From positions 1 to 19,716 of the forward strand of contig JAJCYF010000194.1 in assembly GCA_029263035.1 (NCBI GenBank): 19,716 nt of DNA, given 5' to 3'. The notes beneath the pieces are model-generated. The model saw only the letters and a list, made by a program, of their open reading frames with translations, made no database searches and was not told where the DNA came from. The DNA comes from Actinomycetes bacterium. Its GTDB lineage: Bacteria; Actinomycetota; CADDZG01; JAHWKV01. The first letter of the stretch is position 1; the number at the start of each line of letters is the position of its first letter. This document shows, in pieces, positions 1 through 10,331 of the stretch. The position numbers were made by a program, and so were the translations under genes.

Positions 1-104
1 AGAACCAGGTACTCGCCCTCCTCGGTCGCGAGGTTCAGGTTGTCGACCGCCGGGCTCTGGCCGTCGAAAACCTTGGTCAGGTTGCGTGCCTCTACAACCG
101 CCAT
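1..104 (-). CDS. ABC transporter ATP-binding protein, N-terminal part only
   Basis: Only the first 34 codons lie in the window; the gene runs off the left edge. The translation starts MAVVEARNLTKVFDG and continues ..AVDNLNL..EEGEYLVL. This is the usual opening of sugar-importer ATPases of the MalK/UgpC type, just before the Walker A loop, which is not visible. It follows the substrate-binding protein gene (stop at 175) on the same strand and probably energises the same importer. The ATG at 104 is chosen because it opens the conserved reading frame. No Shine-Dalgarno precedes it; instead it sits at the end of a triplicated 20-bp element whose mini-ORF stop overlaps this start (TGATG). Class assignment is likely; the substrate cannot be told. 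Confidence 0.75.
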   Translation of the reverse strand, partial: MAVVEARNLTKVFDGQSPAVDNLNLATEEGEYLV

Positions 105-160
105 CAGCCGGAGGTCAGAGCCATCAGCCGGAGGGTAGAGCCATCAGCCGGAGATCAGAG
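101..160 (-). repeat. Three tandem 20-bp repeats carrying overlapping mini-ORFs
   Basis: Three head-to-tail 20-bp units (160-141, 140-121, 120-101) read on the minus strand as CTCTGAtCTCCGGCTGATGG with one to three differences. Each ends in TGATGG, so each supplies an ATG. From the ATG at 144 the frame reads MALPSG-stop, and from the ATG at 124 it reads MALTSG-stop. Each TGA overlaps the next ATG by one base (TGATG). The last ATG, at 104, opens the ABC ATPase. The repeat is directly visible; a role in translational coupling or reinitiation is inference. Confidence 0.85.
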
Positions 161-174
161 CCAGGTGACGGACG

Positions 175-1563
175 CTATCGATCGCCGCCGACCAGCCCGT
201 TTTGCCGCCACTTGGTGAAGATCGCCTTCACCTGCACCTCGGCCTCCGCCACCGCCTGCTCGGCGCTCAGCTGGCCCCGGGCGGCCTTTGCCATCATCTG
301 CGGCAGCACGAAGGTGCTGAACACCTCGCCGATGGCGGCGTTGGTGGGTCCCGGGTGCCCGACGTTGGTGCTCCAGCTCTCGGCATCCTTAAGCAGCGCA
401 AGCTTGTCGGCTGGCCGGGAGTCGAACGGGTCATCGTCCAGCCACTCGCCGGTCTCCTCGACCGTGTCCGGGAACGCCGGCAGCGTGTAGAGCTCGGAGT
501 TGTTGGTGGCGTCGGAGTAGTTGGCCAGCAGGTGCAGGATGAACTCCTTGGCCGCGTCGGGGTTGGCGGCGTGGTTGGGAATGACGTAGATCGGGATTGC
601 GTGGGCCGATGCCAGTCCGGCACCGCCCGGGCCTTTGATGGCCGGGCTGAAGGCAATGTCGTTCGCCACGTCCGGGTTGTTCTTCTGGGCCGACCGGTAG
701 GCGGAGATCGAGTTGAGGATGTAGGAGAGCTGCCCTGCGATCAACGCCTGGTTATTGGAGGCCGCGTTCCAGCCGAAGACCTCGTCGGTCATCGCACCCC
801 TGAAGAGGCGGCTCATCATCTCTACTGCGGCGATGGTTTCCGGTGAGTTCAGGGTGACGTTCTGGTCGGCGTCCTGTACCGACCCCCCGAACGACCAGAT
901 CAGCGCCCGGGCCGCCATGTTGGAGTCCAGCTCGTTGCTCATCCCCAGTCCCAGCGCAATCTGCTGGTCGGTCCGGATCCTGGTTCCGCCTTCCAGCAGC
1001 TCCTCGTAGGTGGCGGGGCCGTTCTCCAGGCCGGCCTCCTGCCACATGGTCTGGCGGTAGTTGCCCGGGTCGGGGGCCCAGCCGTGACAGAAGCCCCAGA
1101 ACTTTTCGGTGCGGGGGTTGAAGGTACTCCGGGTGCACAGCTCCAGCTGCTGACCGTGCCGGGAGACCGCTTCCTCCTGAAGGTCGCTCAGATCCATCAG
1201 GCTGGGCTCGAGTGACGACGGGGGGAAGATGAACTCGATCAGGTCGTGACCCTGCCCGGCGGCGATCTCCGAGCCCGCGCGGGCGGGGATCTCGGCCTGG
1301 TCGATGTGGTCGACGCTGACGTTGACGCCCACCTGGCGTCCCCAGTCCTGGGCAAACGGGTCGAACCAGGTGTCGTGGCGCGGCACGAAGTGGCTCCACT
1401 GCAGGATCCTGAGATCCCCTGAAAGTGGGACCGACGGACTGGCTGCGGTCGTGGAGGTGCCCGTCCCGCCCCCGTTCCCGCCGTTGCCACACCCGGTTGC
1501 AGTAGCCGCCGCCGCCAGCGCCGTAAGCCGCAGGAACTCCCGACGTGAAATCGTGCGCACCAT
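175..1563 (-). CDS. Tat-exported ABC substrate-binding lipoprotein (family 1, sugar type)
   Basis: This is probably the extracellular solute-capture lipoprotein of an ABC importer, 462 residues. The N-terminus MVRTISRREFLRLTALAAAA carries a twin-arginine motif (SRREFLRL). A cysteine follows at residue 25 (ATGC, an imperfect lipobox with Ala at -3), then a Gly/Ser/Thr linker to about residue 48. The mature part has the layout of family 1 solute-binding proteins: an opening strand (LRILQWSHF), an aromatic-rich ligand region (FWGFCHGWAPDPGNY) and a C-terminal helical part. The start at 1563 is preferred because GGAGGGAGG lies just upstream; an in-frame extension to 1671 would put 36 residues before the signal. 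The ATPase gene follows downstream on the same strand. Permease genes are not in view, and the substrate is unknown, although sugars are usual for the family. Confidence 0.9.
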   Translation of the reverse strand: MVRTISRREFLRLTALAAAATATGCGNGGNGGGTGTSTTAASPSVPLSGDLRILQWSHFVPRHDTWFDPFAQDWGRQVGVNVSVDHIDQAEIPARAGSEIAAGQGHDLIEFIFPPSSLEPSLMDLSDLQEEAVSRHGQQLELCTRSTFNPRTEKFWGFCHGWAPDPGNYRQTMWQEAGLENGPATYEELLEGGTRIRTDQQIALGLGMSNELDSNMAARALIWSFGGSVQDADQNVTLNSPETIAAVEMMSRLFRGAMTDEVFGWNAASNNQALIAGQLSYILNSISAYRSAQKNNPDVANDIAFSPAIKGPGGAGLASAHAIPIYVIPNHAANPDAAKEFILHLLANYSDATNNSELYTLPAFPDTVEETGEWLDDDPFDSRPADKLALLKDAESWSTNVGHPGPTNAAIGEVFSTFVLPQMMAKAARGQLSAEQAVAEAEVQVKAIFTKWRQNGLVGGDR

Positions 1564-1605
1564 CCCCAGCCTCCCTCCGCCAAAAGGAACCCAATGCGGG
1601 TCGAA

Positions 1606-1611
1606 AGGATA
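1606..1611 (-). promoter_or_regulatory. Possible -10 box for the substrate-binding protein gene
   Basis: On the minus strand TATCCT lies about 42 bases before the ATG at 1563 and fits the TANNNT pattern. No convincing -35 hexamer is seen at the usual distance. This is a weak call from the hexamer and its position in the divergent intergenic region. Confidence 0.3.
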
Positions 1612-1692
1612 CAGTTTCGGCCGCGCCATAGGCGAGAAAAATTCCTTCATTCTCCCGGGCTCCGCGGCCACCGGCGGGCGGGTACCCCGGAT

Positions 1693-1722
1693 TTGTCACC
1701 CAGGGTGCGCTACCATTCGCGT
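1693..1722 (+). promoter_or_regulatory. Promoter of tig, probably leaderless
   Basis: TACCAT at 1711-1716 fits a TANNNT -10 box and lies exactly 6 nt before the GTG start at 1723. Transcription would therefore begin at or next to the start codon. No Shine-Dalgarno is present. TTGTCA at 1693-1698 is only 12 bases upstream of the -10 box, too close for a normal -35. Leaderless mRNAs are common in actinobacteria; the start site itself is inferred. Confidence 0.5.
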
Positions 1723-3024
1723 GTGAACTCAACCGTAGAAATCAAGGGGCCCACGCAGGTCCAGCTGAACATAGAAGTTCCCCTCGAGGAGCTCAAGACT
1801 TTGAAGTCGGACACCCTCAAGCGCCTGGCGCAGGAGGTCAAGGTGCCCGGCTTTCGCAAGGGCAAGGTTCCGGCCCAGGTGATGGAGTCGCGTATAGGTA
1901 AGGAGAACGTCCGCCAGGAGATCCTGGCCGACGCCCTGCCGCACTTCTACTCCAAGGCCATCATCGAGCACGACATCAAGCCCATCAACCAGCCCGAGAT
2001 CAACGTCACCAGCTACACCGAGTCCGAGCCGCTGACCCTGACCGCCACGGTCGACGTCCGCCCGGACCTGGAGTTGCCCGAATACAAGGGCATCAAGGTC
2101 TACGCTCCGCTGCCCTACGCCACCGAGGACGACGTCAACAACCAGCTCGAACGGATCCGGGAGCGCAACGGCATCCTGGAGCCCGTCGGCCGGCCGGCGA
2201 CCAAGGGCGACTTCGTCACCATCGACCTGTTCGGGTTCCGCCACGGGGAGGCCCTGGAGGGCGCCCAGGTGGAGGACTTCGTCTATGAGGTCGGCTCCGC
2301 CCGGTTCCTGCCCAAGCTGGATGAGGAGCTGGTGGGTAAAAAGGCCGGGGACATCGTTCAGTTCAACAGCGAGATGCCGCGCGGCTTTGGCCCGGACCAG
2401 GAGGAGGGCACGCTCAAGGTCGTGGTCAAGGAGGTGCAGACCAAACGTCTGCCTGCCCTGGACGACGAGTTTGCCAAGTCCGCCTCCGAGTTCGACAACC
2501 TGCAGGAGCTGCGCGACGACATCGCCGCCCGCATCGGCAAGCACAAAAAGAAGGATTCGGACGTAGCCGTTCGCAACCTGATCCTCGAGGACCTGCTGGA
2601 CCGCACCGAGGTTCCCCTGCCCGAGTCGATGGTGGCCAAGGAGACCGAGGTCCGCCTGGCCCGCCTGCTCCAGGAGCTACAGCGCAGCGAGATAGACATC
2701 GACGAGTACCTTGAGTCACAGGGAAAGAACCGGGAAGAGTTCATCGAGACCTACCGTGCCGCAGCCGAGACCGCGGTGTCCGCCGACCTCATCCTGGAGT
2801 CGGTGGCCAAGGCCGAAGGAATGGAAGTAAGCGCCGAGGACCTGACCGAGGAGATCCAGATCATGGCCGGCCAGATGCAGACGGACCCGGAGACGCTGGC
2901 GAACAATATTGCCAACAGCGGCTCGGTTACCGTGCTGGCCGGTGATATTCTCAGAAGGAAGGCCCTCGATTTCCTGGTTGAGAATGCGGAAGTTCTCGAC
3001 GAAAAAACCTCCAAAGACAATTGA
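1723..3024 (+). CDS. tig: Trigger factor (ribosome-associated chaperone / prolyl isomerase)
   Basis: Trigger factor binds the ribosome at the tunnel exit and protects nascent chains. The protein has 433 residues, a normal length. The N-terminal ribosome-binding domain carries the signature GFRKGKVP at residues 43-50. A FKBP-like prolyl-isomerase domain spans about 160-240 (KGDFVTIDLFGF..., VGKKAGD). An acidic, helical C-terminal chaperone domain follows from about 250 (LPALDDEFAK onward). The GTG at 1723 is chosen because the conserved opening (STVEIKGPTQVQLNIEVP) starts there; the frame is open back to 1594 but that stretch is not family-like. ClpP starts 27 bases after the stop, as in the classical tig-clp cluster. 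The start looks leaderless. Confidence 0.97.
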   Translation: MNSTVEIKGPTQVQLNIEVPLEELKTLKSDTLKRLAQEVKVPGFRKGKVPAQVMESRIGKENVRQEILADALPHFYSKAIIEHDIKPINQPEINVTSYTESEPLTLTATVDVRPDLELPEYKGIKVYAPLPYATEDDVNNQLERIRERNGILEPVGRPATKGDFVTIDLFGFRHGEALEGAQVEDFVYEVGSARFLPKLDEELVGKKAGDIVQFNSEMPRGFGPDQEEGTLKVVVKEVQTKRLPALDDEFAKSASEFDNLQELRDDIAARIGKHKKKDSDVAVRNLILEDLLDRTEVPLPESMVAKETEVRLARLLQELQRSEIDIDEYLESQGKNREEFIETYRAAAETAVSADLILESVAKAEGMEVSAEDLTEEIQIMAGQMQTDPETLANNIANSGSVTVLAGDILRRKALDFLVENAEVLDEKTSKDN

Positions 3025-3040
3025 TCTCCAACAAGTAGTT

Positions 3041-3046
3041 AAGGGG
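3041..3046 (+). promoter_or_regulatory. Ribosome binding site deciding the clpP start
   Basis: AAGGGG lies 5 bases before the ATG at 3052. An in-frame GTG at 3046 would overlap this site, so the ATG at 3052 is the better start. Confidence 0.7.
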
Positions 3047-3051
3047 TGCCA

Positions 3052-3690
3052 ATGCAGAATTACCTCGTCCCCATGGTTGTGGAGCAGACCAACCGCGGCG
3101 AACGTTCCTACGACATCTACTCGCGGCTGCTCAAGGACAGGATCATCTTCCTGGGCACTCCCATCGACGACGCAGTGGCCAACCTGATCACTGCTCAGCT
3201 TCTGTTCCTGGAGTCCGAGGACTCGGACCGGGACATCTCGATCTACATCAACTCCCCGGGCGGGCAGGTCTACGCCGGCATGGCCATCTACGACACCATG
3301 CAGTACATCAAGCCGGAGGTTTCCACCCTGTGCCTGGGCATGGCCATGTCCATGGGCGCCATCCTGCTCGGCGGCGGCGCCAAGGGCAAGCGGTTCGCCC
3401 TGCCCAACGCAAAGATCATGATCCACCAGGGTTCAGCCGGGTTCCAGGGCACTCCCACCGACATCGACATCCAGGCCCGTGAGGTCCTTTCATTGCGCAA
3501 GCGGATGGCGGAGATCCTCAGCAAGCACACCGGTCAGCCGCTCGAAAGAGTGGAATCCGACATAGATCGGGACAAGTTCATGACCGCTGAGGAGGGCAAG
3601 GAGTACGGTATCATCGACGACATTCTGGCCCACCGGGATCAGTCGCCGGTCACGATGCAGCAGCTTGAAGAGGCAACCGAAAACAACTAG
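3052..3690 (+). CDS. clpP: ATP-dependent Clp protease proteolytic subunit
   Basis: This is the serine peptidase that forms the ClpP barrel and degrades proteins unfolded by ClpX or ClpC. It has 212 residues. The catalytic triad is visible with canonical spacing: Ser100 in GMAMSMGA, His125 in MIHQGS and Asp174 in DIDRDKFM. The oligomer-forming regions (INSPGGQVYAG, QGTPTDIDIQA) are intact. It sits between tig and clpX with short gaps (27 and 23 nt), consistent with one transcript. Many actinobacteria carry two adjacent clpP genes here; only one is present. The start at 3052 is set by the AAGGGG site. Identification is secure; whether it forms a homo-oligomer or pairs with a ClpP2 encoded elsewhere cannot be told. 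Confidence 0.97.
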   Translation: MQNYLVPMVVEQTNRGERSYDIYSRLLKDRIIFLGTPIDDAVANLITAQLLFLESEDSDRDISIYINSPGGQVYAGMAIYDTMQYIKPEVSTLCLGMAMSMGAILLGGGAKGKRFALPNAKIMIHQGSAGFQGTPTDIDIQAREVLSLRKRMAEILSKHTGQPLERVESDIDRDKFMTAEEGKEYGIIDDILAHRDQSPVTMQQLEEATENN

Positions 3691-3702
3691 CTCACAACCT
3701 CT

Positions 3703-3707
3703 AGGAG
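3703..3707 (+). promoter_or_regulatory. Ribosome binding site of clpX supporting a TTG start
   Basis: AGGAG lies 6 bases before the TTG at 3714. No ATG or GTG is available in frame near the conserved N-terminus, so this site supports the TTG start. Confidence 0.75.
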
Positions 3708-3713
3708 TAGATA

Positions 3714-4992
<1,279 letters not shown>

Positions 4993-5000
<8 letters not shown>

Positions 5001-5010
5001 TTCGAGGCCG
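4993..5010 (+). terminator. Weak hairpin at the end of clpX
   Basis: CGGCC and GGCCG form a perfect 5-bp stem around an 8-base loop that includes the clpX stop codon. There is no T-run, so it is at best an atypical terminator. A 10-bp palindrome, CGGCGCGCCG, follows at 5031-5040. Confidence 0.25.
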
Positions 5011-5062
5011 CTTAACGTAGGGCTTTGAATCGGCGCGCCGGTTCGCCTGCGCCCGGCCTGGG

Positions 5063-5074
5063 TAACACCGGCCC
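5063..5074 (+). promoter_or_regulatory. Possible -10 box of a leaderless transcript for the flavoprotein
   Basis: TAACAC at 5063-5068 resembles a -10 box (last base off consensus) and is exactly 6 nt from the ATG at 5075. There is no Shine-Dalgarno in this spacer. The same spacing occurs at tig, the 6982 lipoprotein and the VOC gene. Confidence 0.35.
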
Positions 5075-5974
5075 ATGGCACAGACTCCTGAGTACGACGC
5101 CGTGGTCGTCGGCGGGGGACCGGCCGGGCTGGCAGCCGCCGGCTGGCTGGCACGTTTTCGGAAGAAGACCCTGGTGCTGGACAGCTGCGAGTACCGCAAC
5201 CGCTGGGTGAACAAAGCGCACGGTTACCTGGGCCACGACCCGGTCGACCCCGAAACGCTGCGGGAAGCCGCCCACGACCAGCTGTCCGCCTACCCGAACC
5301 TGGCGATCGTCTGCACGACCGTGGAGTCGGTCACCAGCGGCCCGGAGGGCTTTCGGATTGCGGCAGCCGGCGGCTCCTACACCGCCCGCCGGGTGGTCCT
5401 GGCGACCGGTACCTCCGACGTCTTTCCCGACCTCCCGGGCTTCTTCGAACACTACGGGTCGGAGGTCTTTCACTGTCCGGTCTGCGACGGGTACGAGGCC
5501 AAGGAGCGCAAGGCGGCGGTTCTGGGGTGGAACCGGCAGGTGACCGGCTTTGCGGTGGAGCTGACCAACTGGGCGAGGACCGTAACCGTGATCGCCCAGG
5601 GAACCCGCATCGACAAGGACGACCGGGTGAGGGCAAAGCTGGCCGACCACGGCGTGGCCCTGTGTGAGCAGGATGCGGTCGAGCTGCTGGGAAAGCGGGG
5701 CTCTCTGGAGGGGGTCCGACTGCAGACCGGTGAGGTCCTGGACTGTGACTACCTGTTCTTCTCCCTCCCCGAAAATCCGGTCAACGGGCTGGCTCGGCGC
5801 CTGGGGTGCGAGCTGGACGGGGACGGGCACGTGGTGGTGGACCGGCAGGGACGCACCAGCGTGGAGGGCGTCTACGCCGCCGGGGACCTGACGCCGGGGG
5901 AACAGCTCATCCAGGTGGCCGCAGGGGAGGGGACCCTGGCCGGGGTCGCCTGCGCTGAATCGCTTCTGAGTTAG
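5075..5974 (+). CDS. TrxR-like FAD disulfide oxidoreductase lacking the NADPH motif
   Basis: This 299-residue flavoprotein belongs to the low-molecular-weight thioredoxin reductase family. It has the FAD-binding GGGPAG at 13-18, ATG at 110-112, a redox CPVC at 134-137 (VFHCPVCDGYE) and the C-terminal FAD motif AAGDLTPG at 268-275. The second dinucleotide site, normally GGGDSA, reads GWNRQV at 151-156, and the HRR-type NADPH phosphate motif is absent. The enzyme may therefore not use NADPH. Family members with such changes include ferredoxin- or flavin-linked reductases, and the relatives GliT/DepH/HlmI are dithiol oxidases. Its stop overlaps the stop of the convergent mycoredoxin gene, so the redox genes are neighbours but not one operon. 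Fold and CxxC chemistry are secure; electron donor and partner are inference. Confidence 0.85.
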   Translation: MAQTPEYDAVVVGGGPAGLAAAGWLARFRKKTLVLDSCEYRNRWVNKAHGYLGHDPVDPETLREAAHDQLSAYPNLAIVCTTVESVTSGPEGFRIAAAGGSYTARRVVLATGTSDVFPDLPGFFEHYGSEVFHCPVCDGYEAKERKAAVLGWNRQVTGFAVELTNWARTVTVIAQGTRIDKDDRVRAKLADHGVALCEQDAVELLGKRGSLEGVRLQTGEVLDCDYLFFSLPENPVNGLARRLGCELDGDGHVVVDRQGRTSVEGVYAAGDLTPGEQLIQVAAGEGTLAGVACAESLLS

Positions 5975-6222
5975 CCGGCCAGGCCCAACTGCCGGAGCTT
6001 CTCCACGAGCTCGGTGTTGTTCGGCTCGGTCAGCGTCGAGTCATCGGGGAACACGATGGTCGGAACGCTTCTCTTGCCCCGGTTGACCTCCATCACGAAC
6101 TTCACCGCTGCCGGGTCGTTCTCGATGTTGATCTCCTCAAAAGCCACGCCGTGCTTCTCCAGTGTCCGTTTGGACCGCCGGCAGTCTCCGCACCAGGTGG
6201 TGCTGTACATCTTGACCGTCAT
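5971..6222 (-). CDS. Mycoredoxin / glutaredoxin-like protein (CGDC)
   Basis: A small thioredoxin-fold redoxin of 83 residues, probably cytosolic. It opens MTVKMYSTTWCGDCRRSKRT with the active site C11-G-D-C14. A cis-proline motif, SVPT, follows at 52-55 and the FPDDSTLTEP stretch is typical of mycoredoxin-1. In actinobacteria such proteins reduce mixed disulfides with mycothiol, including those on MsrA. Its ATG overlaps the TGA of msrA (ATGA), so the two genes are almost certainly co-translated and this protein probably recycles MsrA. The middle residue Asp differs from the CGYC of known mycoredoxin-1. An NrdH-type redoxin is the alternative. At the 3' end its stop overlaps the stop of the convergent flavoprotein gene. 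Confidence 0.88.
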   Translation of the reverse strand: MTVKMYSTTWCGDCRRSKRTLEKHGVAFEEINIENDPAAVKFVMEVNRGKRSVPTIVFPDDSTLTEPNNTELVEKLRQLGLAG

Positions 6223-6869
6223 GCCGACGGCACGGCACAGGCAACGCCGGTGCCCTTCAGGCCGCAGTAGCCGTTGGGCACCTTGTACAGGTACTGCTGG
6301 TGGTAGTCCTCGGCGTAGTAGAACGGTCCGGCGGGGGCGATCTCGGTGGTCACGGAGCCGCGATGGTCCCCTTCAAGCGCCTGGTTGTAGGCCTTAGCGG
6401 TGGCTTCCGCCATCTTTTTCTGCTCCTCGGTTGTGTAGTAGATGGCTGAGCGGTACTGGCTGCCCATGTCGTTGCCCTGCCGCATACCCTGGGTGGGATC
6501 GTGCTCCTCGAAGAAGGTCCTGAGCAGCTCGGCATAGGAGATCTTTTCCGGATCGTAGACCACCAAAACCGCTTCTGCGTGGCCGGTCTTGCCGGAGCAG
6601 GTTTCCCGGTAGGTGGGGTGCGGCGTGAAACCGCCCGAGTACCCGACCGCCGTGGTCCAGACCCCCTCTTTGCGCCAGAACAGACGCTCTGCGCCCCAGA
6701 AGCACCCGAGGGCAAAAACCGCAGTCTCCAGGTGTTCGGGGAACGGCGGCTGGATGGGGTTGCCGAGAACTTCGTGGAGCTCGGGGATGGGGTACCGATA
6801 GTCGTCGCGCCCCGGCAGAGCATCCTCTGCAGTGATCATCGTCGCCTTGACCTGTCCTGAGAACAACAT
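6219..6869 (-). CDS. msrA: Peptide methionine-S-sulfoxide reductase
   Basis: MsrA reduces methionine-S-sulfoxide in proteins after oxidative damage. The protein has 216 residues. The catalytic cysteine is C56 in GCFWGAE. Resolving cysteines C202 (GYCGL) and C211 stand where the E. coli-type enzyme has its second and third cysteines. The substrate-pocket segments YSGG, TGHAEAV and DMGSQYRSAIYY are intact. The ATG at 6869 has an AAGGAG site 6 bases upstream. It is first in a two-gene unit with the mycoredoxin-like gene, with start and stop overlapping. No msrB is seen in the window. The 112-bp gap to the divergent lipoprotein start at 6982 must hold promoters for both directions. Confidence 0.96.
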   Translation of the reverse strand: MLFSGQVKATMITAEDALPGRDDYRYPIPELHEVLGNPIQPPFPEHLETAVFALGCFWGAERLFWRKEGVWTTAVGYSGGFTPHPTYRETCSGKTGHAEAVLVVYDPEKISYAELLRTFFEEHDPTQGMRQGNDMGSQYRSAIYYTTEEQKKMAEATAKAYNQALEGDHRGSVTTEIAPAGPFYYAEDYHQQYLYKVPNGYCGLKGTGVACAVPSA

Positions 6870-6969
6870 CCAAATCTCCTTCGTCGGCTCCTAGAATGGC
6901 AACCCAAGAATGCCGGCTCCTATTCCAGCTTCGCAGATTTGGCACTGTTAGTTGGCTCCGCCCGCTTGC

Positions 6970-6981
6970 TACGATCCTGCT
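6970..6981 (+). promoter_or_regulatory. -10 box of a probable leaderless transcript
   Basis: TACGAT at 6970-6975 is followed by 6 bases and then GTGAA at 6982. The surroundings align without gaps to the tig promoter: TTG at -12 from the box, GCTACNAT, then N6 and GTGAA. No Shine-Dalgarno is present for the GTG. Confidence 0.5.
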
Positions 6982-7524
6982 GTGAATTGGAGAGACCGCC
7001 GGGCTCGATGCTCGATGAAGGTGGGGTCGGCGTTGCTGCTCATCGCCCTGATGGCGGCTTGTTCCGGAGAGGACGGCAATCCGGCACCGTCGCCGTCGAC
7101 CACGGCAACCGCTTCGCCCTCCGTATCACCGTCGACGCCGGTGTCGCCGACAGGGTCGGCGGGTGCGGCGGCGACGCCTGCCCCTGGCCCGGCCGCGACG
7201 CCTCCACCGGATGCCGTCCGTTCCCTCGGGTATCCCTTTCGTATTTCGGTCGGGGAGACGGTGACGTTCGACGGCGAGATCCTGACGGTCACCTACGAAC
7301 GGCTGGTGGAGGACTCGCGCTGCCCCGAGGATGTCCAGTGTGTCTGGGCGGGCAACGGCCGGATATTGCTTGGACTGGCCAAAGCCGGAAGTGACCCGGC
7401 GGGCCTGGAGTTGAATACGATGCTCGAACCCCGGTCCGGCCGGTACCTTGAATATTCCGTGAGCCTGGTCACTCTTGAGCGGGGGGATTCTCCGGATGCC
7501 ACGTTGCAGGTCAGCCGGGCCTGA
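6982..7524 (+). CDS. Putative lipoprotein with a CP-x3-V-x-CVWAG-type motif
   Basis: Predicted exported lipoprotein of unknown function, 180 residues from the GTG. A basic n-region (RDRRARC) and hydrophobic core (VGSALLLIALMAAC) lead to Cys27, in a near-lipobox with Met at -3. Residues 33-76 are a low-complexity Pro/Ser/Thr/Ala linker, suggesting a stalk from membrane to domain. The C-terminal domain (about 80-180) carries DSRCPEDVQCVWAGNGRI with cysteines 114 and 120, a motif found in many uncharacterised exported proteins; the two cysteines could form a disulfide. The start is uncertain: GTG 6982 fits a leaderless start behind TACGAT, while ATG 7015 (MKVGS) would give a more compact signal but has no Shine-Dalgarno. 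It is divergent from msrA. Confidence 0.75.
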   Translation: MNWRDRRARCSMKVGSALLLIALMAACSGEDGNPAPSPSTTATASPSVSPSTPVSPTGSAGAAATPAPGPAATPPPDAVRSLGYPFRISVGETVTFDGEILTVTYERLVEDSRCPEDVQCVWAGNGRILLGLAKAGSDPAGLELNTMLEPRSGRYLEYSVSLVTLERGDSPDATLQVSRA

Positions 7525-7553
7525 CCCGAGCACCGGAACCCGTTGGTGGCAGT

Positions 7554-7562
7554 TGTTACAAT
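7554..7562 (+). promoter_or_regulatory. Extended -10 promoter upstream of valS
   Basis: TGTTACAAT combines an extended TGN element with TACAAT at 7557-7562. The bases 17 upstream (CGGAAC) do not resemble a -35, which extended -10 promoters can tolerate. It would give a 5' leader of about 105 nt before the ATG at 7677. I saw no clear T-box or other riboswitch in that leader. Confidence 0.45.
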
Positions 7563-7676
7563 CGCCGGGTAGGGCAAAGCGCTCCCCGGTAGTCGGTCCC
7601 CGGCCACGCGAGCGACCACCAACCCACCTGCCCCATGATTGTACTTTCAGCCTTCAAGACCCTGGAGTCTCGCCTG

Positions 7677-10331
<2,655 letters not shown>

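Noticed and set aside
1594..1722. N-terminal extension of trigger factor to 1594
   Set aside because: The extension is Arg/Pro-rich non-family text and contains the divergent promoter region; the conserved N-terminus starts at GTG 1723.
3046..3051. GTG 3046 as the clpP start
   Set aside because: It overlaps the AAGGGG ribosome site that serves ATG 3052.
7563..7676. T-box riboswitch in the valS leader
   Set aside because: The leader is only about 105 nt and no T-box consensus or clear terminator/antiterminator pair is visible; only a weak CGCTC/GAGCG pairing was noted.
7635..7676. Upstream ATG for valS at 7635
   Set aside because: It has no ribosome site, and the added 14 residues do not look like ValRS, while ATG 7677 has GGAG 9 bases upstream.
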